In this document: positions 57,641 through 64,000 of the stretch, piece by piece
Layout of the letters: each line of letters opens with the position of its first letter
Position numbering within the stretch: the first letter of the stretch is position 1
Assembly (NCBI RefSeq): GCF_001976145.1
Contig: NZ_MOXD01000002.1
Coordinates: 310,001-374,000 of the forward strand
Reading direction: 5' to 3'
Length of the DNA stretch: 64,000 bases
Source: Serratia oryzae
GTDB lineage: Bacteria > Pseudomonadota > Gammaproteobacteria > Enterobacterales > Enterobacteriaceae
Position numbers and translations under genes: made by a program
Notes under the pieces: generated by a model
What the model was told of the DNA's origin: nothing
Database searches by the model: none
Seen by the model: the letters and a program-made list of their open reading frames with translations, nothing else

Positions 57641-58462
57641 CTAGCCAAGCACCCGCGAGCGGATCACTTCAGCGATACCGGGTTGCAGGTGATCGGCGAT
57701 CACCAGATCGGCACGTTCTTTGATGGCATCATCGGCGTTGCCCATTGCGACCCCCAGGCCAGCGGCTTCCAGCATGCTCAGATCGTTGTAGTTATCGCCA
57801 AATGCCACTACCTGGGCCATGCTGAGGCCTTGTGATTCCACCCACTGCTGTAGGCGGTTGCCCTTGCTGTTACCGCCTTGGGCGATATCCACCTGATCGT
57901 GCCATGACCATTCGCAGGCCAGGCCCAGCTCTTTCTCTACGGTTTCGGCAAAGTGGTGTAACGCTGGGATATCGCTGTGTGACGTGGCGAACTTCCAGAT
58001 CGCCTGCGCCTCGTCGGCGGCCTGAACCAGGCTGTTGACCTGCAACAGCGTCGGGCGCTGTGCCAGCGGCAAGGTTTCTGCCCATGCCAGGGAACGTATC
58101 ACGTGGCCGCTGGTTTCCTGATACAGCATGGCATCATCCACATACATCAAGCCGTGGATACCGCTCTGTTTCAGCATCTGCAGCACCAGCTTGGCCTGAT
58201 CTTTTGTCAGCGGATCGGCGGCCAGCACCTTTTGCTGCTGGAAATCGTACAGATAGGTGCCGTTGCAACAGATAGCAGGCGTGTCGATCTGCAGTGCCTG
58301 ATAGAAGGGGTGGATAGCAACATGGTGGCGGCCGGTGACGATCACCACCTGGATCCCGGCGGCGCGTGCCTCCGCCAGAGCGGCCAGCGACTGCGGCAAG
58401 ATGCGTTTCTGGTTGTCCAGCAGGGTGCCGTCCAAATCAAGGGCAATAACACGGTAGCTCAT
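57641..58462 (-). CDS. ybhA: YbhA, HAD-family pyridoxal phosphate phosphatase
   Basis: Cof-type HAD phosphatase, 273 residues. Nucleophile motif ALDLDGTLLD (about 7-16), VVIVTGRHHVAIHPF, CCNGTYLYD, the conserved Lys in GGNSKGNRLQQW, and VVAFGDNYNDLSMLEAAGLGVAMGNA. E. coli YbhA dephosphorylates pyridoxal phosphate and other sugar phosphates in vitro. The frame is open to 58507; alignment and context favour ATG 58462. Confidence 0.93.
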   Translation of the reverse strand: MSYRVIALDLDGTLLDNQKRILPQSLAALAEARAAGIQVVIVTGRHHVAIHPFYQALQIDTPAICCNGTYLYDFQQQKVLAADPLTKDQAKLVLQMLKQSGIHGLMYVDDAMLYQETSGHVIRSLAWAETLPLAQRPTLLQVNSLVQAADEAQAIWKFATSHSDIPALHHFAETVEKELGLACEWSWHDQVDIAQGGNSKGNRLQQWVESQGLSMAQVVAFGDNYNDLSMLEAAGLGVAMGNADDAIKERADLVIADHLQPGIAEVIRSRVLG

Positions 58463-58637
58463 AGCGATCTCATGGTTGTTGGCAAGAAAATTACTCGAAT
58501 GGTACAACGGATAGCCGTGCGATAAAACCGCGCGGTTTTCCTGCCCATCGCGGGGTTGTTATGTGACAGATGTCAGGTAAGCTAGAGCAAACCGTAAAAA
58601 CTGAAACCGGTTACTCTTTCTCATTTAAGGAGCGCGA

Positions 58638-59633
58638 ATGAAGCAAATCGTTTATGTTGCCAGCCCGGAAAGCCAGCAGATCCACGTTTGGCAGTTAGAC
58701 GACCAAGGGGCGCTGTCGCTGCTGCAAACGGTCGATGCACCGGGGCAGGTGCAACCGATGACGATCCACCCCGACAAAACCCACCTGTACGTTGGCGTGC
58801 GCCCGGCATTTGGCATCGTCAGCTACCGTATTGAGGCCGATGGCTCGCTACAAGAAGCGGGGATGGCACCTCTGCCGGGGAGCCCGACCCATATTTCCAC
58901 CGACTTGCAGGGGCGTTACCTGTTCTCCGCTTCTTACAGCGGCAACTGCGCCAGCGTCAGCCCGATTGGCCGCGACGGCGTCGTCACCGCGCCGATTCAG
59001 CAGATCGATGGCCTGACCGCGCCGCACTCGGCGAATATCGATCCCACCAATCAGTTGCTGTTGGTACCGTGCCTGAAAGAAGATCGCATCCGCCTGTTTG
59101 ATCTGAGCCAGGAAGGCCAACTTACGCCACATGCTCAGGAAGCGGTGCCAACCGCCGCCGGTGCTGGCCCACGTCATATGGCGTTCCACCCGAACCATCA
59201 GTTTGCCTATTGTGTGAATGAGTTGGACGGCACGGTAGACGTGTTCGCCATTGCTGAACACGGCGGCAAATATACCCTGGTGCAAACGCTGGATGCGATG
59301 CCGGCCGATTTTACCGGCACCCGTTGGGCGGCCGATATTCATATCACGCCGAATGGCCGTTTCCTGTATGTCAGCGATCGGACTGCCAGTATTCTGACTA
59401 TCTTCAGCGTTGCCGCAGACGGAAGCCGCATTGCGGTGGTGGGGTATCATCCAACGGAAGAGCAACCGCGCGGGTTTAATATCGATCACAGCGGGCGTTT
59501 TGTGATTTCTGCCGGTCAGAAATCCGGCCATGTTGAAGTGTGTGAAATCGATCAGGCCAGCGGAGTGCTGAGCACGTTGGGGCGCTATCCGGTAGGAAAA
59601 GGCCCGATGTGGGTGTGCGTGCTGGCTAAATAA
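58638..59633 (+). CDS. pgl: 6-Phosphogluconolactonase
   Basis: Seven-bladed beta-propeller lactonase of the pentose phosphate pathway (E. coli YbhE type), 331 residues. [24 protein letters not shown] opens the first blade; [31 protein letters not shown] and [17 protein letters not shown] are typical. AAGGAG lies before the ATG. It diverges from ybhA. Confidence 0.97.
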   Translation: MKQIVYVASPESQQIHVWQLDDQGALSLLQTVDAPGQVQPMTIHPDKTHLYVGVRPAFGIVSYRIEADGSLQEAGMAPLPGSPTHISTDLQGRYLFSASYSGNCASVSPIGRDGVVTAPIQQIDGLTAPHSANIDPTNQLLLVPCLKEDRIRLFDLSQEGQLTPHAQEAVPTAAGAGPRHMAFHPNHQFAYCVNELDGTVDVFAIAEHGGKYTLVQTLDAMPADFTGTRWAADIHITPNGRFLYVSDRTASILTIFSVAADGSRIAVVGYHPTEEQPRGFNIDHSGRFVISAGQKSGHVEVCEIDQASGVLSTLGRYPVGKGPMWVCVLAK

Positions 59634-59654
59634 TCAAACGGGTGTGACATTTCC

Positions 59655-59684
59655 AGGGTTCAGCGTGCTGAACCCTTTCTTTTA
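59655..59684 (+). terminator. Terminator after pgl
   Basis: AGGGTTCAG CGTG CTGAACCCT followed by TTCTTTT. It touches the end of ybhB on the other strand. Confidence 0.85.
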
Positions 59685-60164
59685 GCTGTATATCACGGTC
59701 AGCGTGGCACTGCCCAAGCTGTGAAAGTGAATATTGAAACCCACCATTGCACCGCTCGCGCCTTCGTCGACCTCAATGTTTTCCACGTCCAGCGCGTGGA
59801 CGGTGAACTGATAACGATGGCTTTCCCCCTGCGGCGGTGCCGCACCGCCATAACCTGCCTTGCCGAAGTCGGTGCGGGTCTGCACGGCACCTGCTGGCAA
59901 CCCAGGCATGCCGGAACCGGCACCCTGCGGCAGTTCACGCACCTGAGCCGGAATATTGGCCACGACCCAGTGCCACCAGCCGGAGCCGGTCGGGGCATCG
60001 GGATCGTACACCGTCACCACAAAGCTTTTGGTGCCCTGCGGTGCGCCATCCCAGGCCAGATGGGGCGAAAGATTATCGCCATGGTAACCCATACCGTTAA
60101 ATACCTGCCGTTCCGGCATTTTTGCGCCGTCTTGCAGATCGTGACTGTACAAACGAAAAGCCAT
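59682..60164 (-). CDS. ybhB: YbhB, PEBP/Raf-kinase-inhibitor-like protein
   Basis: Phosphatidylethanolamine-binding-protein family member, 160 residues (158 in E. coli). The conserved ligand-site segments are NLSPHLAWDGAPQGTKSFVVTVYDPDAPTGSGWWHWVV and HRYQFTVHALD. Cytoplasmic; physiological role unknown. It lies 79 bp downstream of the bioA stop, in the same direction, as in E. coli. Confidence 0.94.
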   Translation of the reverse strand: MAFRLYSHDLQDGAKMPERQVFNGMGYHGDNLSPHLAWDGAPQGTKSFVVTVYDPDAPTGSGWWHWVVANIPAQVRELPQGAGSGMPGLPAGAVQTRTDFGKAGYGGAAPPQGESHRYQFTVHALDVENIEVDEGASGAMVGFNIHFHSLGSATLTVIYS

Positions 60165-60243
60165 AGTGACTCCCTGTTGTCGAAAGTGCAGAGCGTTTAA
60201 ATTAGATTGTTTTGCCTGAACAATCCAACCCTATCGCTGCGGG

Positions 60244-61518
60244 TTATTCTGCCGCGGCGGCGATTGCCGCCGTCAGGCGCGTGAGCTGCTCCGGCGTAAT
60301 AATGTAAGGTGGCATCAGGTAGATCAGCTTACCAAAGGGCCGGATCCACACGCCGCGTTCAACAAATTCGCGCTGTAATGCCGCCACATTCATCGGTTCA
60401 CGCATTTCCACCACGCCAATCGCCCCCAGCACGCGCACATCCGCCACTTTCGGCAAAACAGCCAAAGGCATTAGCTGTTGCCTGAGTTGAGACTCGATAG
60501 CCGCGACCTGCTGCTGCCAGCGGTTTTCTGCCAGCAGGCTCAGGCTGGCGCTGGCGACCGCGCAGGCCAACGGGTTGCCCATAAAGGTTGGCCCATGCAT
60601 AAAGCAGCCTGCCGCACCGTTGCTGATGGTTTCGGCGACCAAACGGGTGGTCAGGGTGGCGGAAAGCGTCATATAGCCGCCGGTCAGCGCTTTGCCCAGG
60701 CAGAGAATATCCGGCACGATGCCCGCATGTTCACAGGCGAACAGCTTGCCGGTGCGGCCAAAGCCGGTGGCGATCTCATCGGCGATCAGCAGAATCTGGT
60801 GACGATCGCACAGTTCACGCACCCGTTGCAGATAGGTGGGGTGATAAATCCGCATACCACCGGCCCCTTGCACAATAGGTTCCAGGATCACGGCGGCGAT
60901 CTCCCCACTGTGCTGCTCCAGCAATGCGCTGAAGGGGGCGATATCCTGCTCATCCCAGAGTTCATCAAAACGGCGCTGGGGTGCGGTGGCAAACAGGTGT
61001 GGCGCGAGATAGCCCTGATACAGGCTGTGCATGGAATTATCGGGATCGCACACCGACATGGCACCGAAGGTATCGCCGTGATAGCCGTGGCGCAGGGTCA
61101 GTATCCGCTGCCGCCGCTCTCCGCGCGCCTGCCAGTATTGCAGCGCCATCTTTAGCGCCACTTCCACCGCCACAGAGCCGGAATCGGCCAGGAACACGCA
61201 TTGCAAGGCTTCTGGCGTCATGGCGATCAGTTGGCGGCACAGCGCAATCGCCGCGGGGTGGGTAATGCCGCCAAACATCACGTGCGACATCTTCTCCAGT
61301 TGCTGCGTTGCCGCCTGGTTCAACTGTGGATGATTGTAGCCGTGGATCGCAGCCCACCAGGATGACATTCCGTCGATCAGCCGGCGGCCATCCGCCAGCT
61401 GCAGCTCAACGCCGTGCGCTGACTCAACCGGATAACAGGGCAACGGATGGCTCATGGAGGTGTAGGGGTGCCAGATATGGCGCTGATCGAAGGCGAGATC
61501 GTCATCAGAGAGGGACAT
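60244..61518 (-). CDS. bioA: Adenosylmethionine-8-amino-7-oxononanoate aminotransferase
   Basis: PLP enzyme making 7,8-diaminopelargonate with S-adenosylmethionine as amino donor. 424 residues. [12 protein letters not shown] at the N-terminus; [53 protein letters not shown], and the PLP Lys in [16 protein letters not shown] (about residue 270). The frame is open to 61623, but ATG 61518 aligns with E. coli. Divergent from bioB. Confidence 0.97.
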   Translation of the reverse strand: MSLSDDDLAFDQRHIWHPYTSMSHPLPCYPVESAHGVELQLADGRRLIDGMSSWWAAIHGYNHPQLNQAATQQLEKMSHVMFGGITHPAAIALCRQLIAMTPEALQCVFLADSGSVAVEVALKMALQYWQARGERRQRILTLRHGYHGDTFGAMSVCDPDNSMHSLYQGYLAPHLFATAPQRRFDELWDEQDIAPFSALLEQHSGEIAAVILEPIVQGAGGMRIYHPTYLQRVRELCDRHQILLIADEIATGFGRTGKLFACEHAGIVPDILCLGKALTGGYMTLSATLTTRLVAETISNGAAGCFMHGPTFMGNPLACAVASASLSLLAENRWQQQVAAIESQLRQQLMPLAVLPKVADVRVLGAIGVVEMREPMNVAALQREFVERGVWIRPFGKLIYLMPPYIITPEQLTRLTAAIAAAAE

Positions 61519-61520
61519 TG

Positions 61521-61553
61521 TTGTAAACCAAAACAAAATAGAATGGTTGACAG
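61521..61553. promoter_or_regulatory. BirA (bio) operator between bioA and bioB
   Basis: TTGTAAACC (61521-61529), 15 nt, GGTTGACAG (61545-61553): the imperfect palindrome bound by biotinyl-AMP-BirA. It covers the divergent promoter region. The left half is perfect and the right half has two changes. Confidence 0.82.
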
Positions 61554-61609
61554 TATATCCGCAATATTTACACTGACGACACTTTTTCTTCTCTTTGGAG
61601 ACGCCGTCA

Positions 61610-62647
61610 ATGGCCGATCGCATTCACTGGACAACCGCGCAAGCCCAGGCGCTGTTTGATAAACCCCTGCTTGAACTGTTGTTTGAAGCGCAAACCGTTC
61701 ACCGTCAGCATTTCGATCCGCAGCAGGTGCAGGTCAGCACGCTGTTGTCGATCAAGACCGGTGCCTGCCCAGAAGATTGTAAGTATTGCCCGCAGAGTTC
61801 ACGCTACAAAACGGGGCTGGAATCTGAACGGCTGATGCAGGTGGAACAGGTGCTGGAGTCCGCGCGTCAGGCCAAGGCCGCCGGTTCCACCCGTTTCTGC
61901 ATGGGGGCTGCCTGGAAAAACCCGCACGAGCGCGATATGCCTTATCTGCAACAGATGGTGCAAGGGGTAAAAGCGCTGGGTATGGAAACCTGTATGACGT
62001 TGGGTACGTTGGAGGCGACTCAGGCTGAACGCCTGGCGCAAGCTGGCCTGGATTATTACAACCACAATCTGGATACCTCACCGGAGTTTTACGGCAATAT
62101 CATCACCACCCGTACCTATCAGGAACGTTTGGACACGCTGGATAAGGTGCGTGAAGCGGGCATCAAAGTCTGTTCTGGCGGCATTGTCGGGCTGGGTGAG
62201 ACGGTGAACGATCGCGCCGGGCTGCTGGTACAGCTGGCGAATTTGCCCAAGCCACCGGAGAGCGTGCCGATCAACATGCTGGTGAAAGTCAAAGGCACGC
62301 CGCTGGCCGATAATGCTGACGTTGATCCTTTTGATTTTATCCGCACCATTGCCATTGCGCGCATCATGATGCCATCGTCCTATGTGCGCCTGTCCGCTGG
62401 CCGTGAGCAGATGAGCGAGCAGACCCAGGCGATGTGCTTTATGGCCGGTGCCAACTCGATCTTCTACGGCTGCAAACTGCTCACTACGCCCAACCCGGAC
62501 GAAGATAAAGATCGGCAACTGTTCCGTAAACTGGGGCTGAATCCGCAACAAACTGCCACCGCACATGGCGACAATCAGCAACAGCAGGTGTTGGCCGAGC
62601 AGTTACTGCATGCCGATACCGCTGAGTTCTACAACGCGGCACCGTAA
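61610..62647 (+). CDS. bioB: Biotin synthase
   Basis: Radical-SAM enzyme that inserts sulfur into dethiobiotin. 345 residues; the radical-SAM Cys are C53, C57 and C60 in [14 protein letters not shown]. The conserved [29 protein letters not shown] and the C-terminal [13 protein letters not shown] follow. ATG 61610 is preferred to an upstream in-frame ATG at 61595. The stop overlaps the bioF ATG by one base. Confidence 0.98.
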   Translation: MADRIHWTTAQAQALFDKPLLELLFEAQTVHRQHFDPQQVQVSTLLSIKTGACPEDCKYCPQSSRYKTGLESERLMQVEQVLESARQAKAAGSTRFCMGAAWKNPHERDMPYLQQMVQGVKALGMETCMTLGTLEATQAERLAQAGLDYYNHNLDTSPEFYGNIITTRTYQERLDTLDKVREAGIKVCSGGIVGLGETVNDRAGLLVQLANLPKPPESVPINMLVKVKGTPLADNADVDPFDFIRTIAIARIMMPSSYVRLSAGREQMSEQTQAMCFMAGANSIFYGCKLLTTPNPDEDKDRQLFRKLGLNPQQTATAHGDNQQQQVLAEQLLHADTAEFYNAAP

Positions 62648-63798
62648 TGAGCTGGCAACAACGTATCGAACAGGCCTTGGGCGAGCGGCAACGTGCCGCC
62701 GCTTACCGTCAGCGGCAGGTCAATCAGGGTGGCAATGGCCGCTATCTGCTGCTTAACGAGCAGCGCTATCTTAATTTTTCGGGCAATGACTATCTGGGGC
62801 TTAGCCAACATGCGGCAGTGATCGCCGCCTGGCAGCAGGGCGCCGCACGTTATGGCGTTGGCAGCGGCGGTTCGGGCCATGTCACCGGCTTTTGCCAGCC
62901 GCACCATGAGCTGGAACAACAGCTAGCAGATTGGCTCGGTTACCCGCGCGCGTTGCTGTTTATCTCCGGCTATGCCGCCAATCAGGCACTGCTGGCAGCG
63001 TTGATGCAGGCCGACGATCGCATGCTGGCGGATAAGCTCTGCCATGCGTCAATCTTGGAAGCGGCCGCTCACTCACCGGCGCAACTGCGGCGTTTTCGCC
63101 ATAATCAGCCGCAGGCATTGGCCGCATTGCTAGAGAAACCTTGCGCTGGCCAACAGTTGGCGATCACCGAAGGCGTATTCAGCATGGATGGCGACAGCGC
63201 GCCACTGGCTGAACTGCACCGTCTGACGCAGCACGCCGGAGCCTGGCTGATGGTGGACGATGCGCACGGTATTGGCGTGCGCGGTGAACAGGGGCGTGGC
63301 AGTTGCTGGCAGCAAGGGGTGCACCCGGAAGTGCTGGTGGTGACCTTTGGCAAGGCGTTTGGCGTCAGCGGTGCGGCGATCTTATGCGATGAACCGCTGG
63401 CGGAATATCTGCTGCAGTTTGCCCGCCATCTGATTTACAGCACCGCGATGCCTCCGGCGCAGGCCTGTGCTTTGCAGGCGGCGTTAAGCTGTGTCCAACA
63501 AGGGGAGGCGTTGCGCAGCCAGTTACAGCACCATATTCAGCGTTTTCGTGCCGGGGTGGCGAGTTTGCCCTTAACGTTAACCGACTCCGATACAGCCATT
63601 CAACCGCTGCTGGTGGGGGACAACCAGCGAGCGCTCGATCTGGCGCAGCGCCTGCGTGAACAGGGGCTGTGGGTCAGCGCCATTCGCCCGCCCACGGTGC
63701 CGCCGGGCGGCGCGCGGTTGCGCATCACCCTCACGGCGGCCCACCAGCCGCAGGATATCGATCGCCTGCTGGAGGTGCTGCATGACGTTAGCCGGTGA
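62647..63798 (+). CDS. bioF: 8-Amino-7-oxononanoate synthase
   Basis: PLP enzyme joining pimeloyl-ACP (or -CoA) to alanine. 383 residues; [58 protein letters not shown], and the PLP Lys in [16 protein letters not shown] (about 236). It overlaps bioC by 17 nt. Confidence 0.98.
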   Translation: MSWQQRIEQALGERQRAAAYRQRQVNQGGNGRYLLLNEQRYLNFSGNDYLGLSQHAAVIAAWQQGAARYGVGSGGSGHVTGFCQPHHELEQQLADWLGYPRALLFISGYAANQALLAALMQADDRMLADKLCHASILEAAAHSPAQLRRFRHNQPQALAALLEKPCAGQQLAITEGVFSMDGDSAPLAELHRLTQHAGAWLMVDDAHGIGVRGEQGRGSCWQQGVHPEVLVVTFGKAFGVSGAAILCDEPLAEYLLQFARHLIYSTAMPPAQACALQAALSCVQQGEALRSQLQHHIQRFRAGVASLPLTLTDSDTAIQPLLVGDNQRALDLAQRLREQGLWVSAIRPPTVPPGGARLRITLTAAHQPQDIDRLLEVLHDVSR

Positions 63799-64000
63799 TG
63801 GGGTGAATAAACCGGCAGTGGCTGCGGCGTTCAGCCGCGCGGCGGAAAGCTACGATGCCGCAGCGCTGTTGCAGCGTGAGGTGGGTGAACGCTTACTGGG
63901 GATGGGGTTGAACCATCCCGGGCAGCAACTGTTGGATGCGGGTTGCGGTACCGGTTATTTCAGCCGCCGCTGGCGCGATCAGGGCAAGCAGGTGACGGCG
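63782..64000 (+). CDS. bioC: BioC methyltransferase (3' part beyond window)
   Basis: Malonyl-ACP O-methyltransferase that starts pimelate assembly for biotin. 73 codons are visible: [20 protein letters not shown] then AESYD, with the SAM-binding motif [15 protein letters not shown]. The ATG is inside the 3' end of bioF (17-nt overlap). The window ends in frame. Confidence 0.95.
   Translation, partial: MTLAGDGVNKPAVAAAFSRAAESYDAAALLQREVGERLLGMGLNHPGQQLLDAGCGTGYFSRRWRDQGKQVTA

Overview
The window is a piece of enterobacterial chromosome, most likely Serratia or a close relative in the Yersiniaceae. Gene order follows the Escherichia coli kdp-ybfA-phr-ybgIJKL-nei-gltA-sdh-suc-cyd-tol-pal-lysT-nadA-pnuC-aroG-gpmA-gal-mod-ybhA-pgl-bio segment almost throughout, and the proteins resemble the E. 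coli ones along their full length. The differences from E. coli are a DUF969/DUF979/Pcp block, a class II cAMP phosphodiesterase, psiF beside gpmA, a gal operon without galE, and a DUF523-DUF1722 fusion. No phage, transposase, integrase, CRISPR array or rRNA gene was seen.

Region by region. 1-7847 (minus): kdpFABCDE, high-affinity K+ uptake with its sensor and a truncated regulator, with a KdpE site upstream. 8278-12015 (plus): ybfA, DUF523/DUF1722, photolyase and periplasmic cAMP phosphodiesterase. 12304-18892 (plus): ybgI, 5-oxoprolinase pxpBCA, DUF969/DUF979 membrane proteins, pyroglutamyl peptidase and nei. 18950-30888: divergent gltA and sdhCDAB-sucABCD, five TCA-cycle steps. 31609-34758: cydABX-ybgE, cytochrome bd oxidase. 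34890-40495: ybgC-tolQRAB-pal-cpoB, the cell envelope Tol-Pal system. 40591-41981: a Lys/Val tRNA operon with a decayed leading tRNA and repeat modules carrying copies of the tRNA-Lys 3' end. 42248-46243: nadA, pnuC, aroG and gpmA. 46492-50500 (minus): psiF and galTKM, behind a gal promoter that keeps E. coli-like operator geometry. 50539-52128: a CPBP-family membrane protein and an isochorismatase-fold protein without its nucleophile. 52248-57604: modF, modE, acrZ and modABC. 57641-64000: ybhA, pgl, ybhB and the divergent bioA/bioBFC.

Several blocks appear to work together. Pcp releases pyroglutamate from peptides and PxpABC hydrolyses it to glutamate; DUF969/DUF979 between them are candidates for its transport. 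GltA, Sdh and Suc carry carbon from citrate through succinate to the quinone pool, which CydABX oxidises at low oxygen. ModE senses molybdate and a clear ModE palindrome lies before modA. BirA probably controls the bioA/bioBFC divergent promoters through the operator between them.

The most unusual material is non-coding: three near-identical 138-nt modules in the tRNA operon, each ending in the last 18-19 nt of tRNA-Lys; a degenerate tRNA-Lys copy whose anticodon position reads TCA; a family of dispersed elements with two distinct end sequences; and a perfect 24-bp palindrome between kdpF and ybfA. Nothing I can see amounts to a wholly new protein system.
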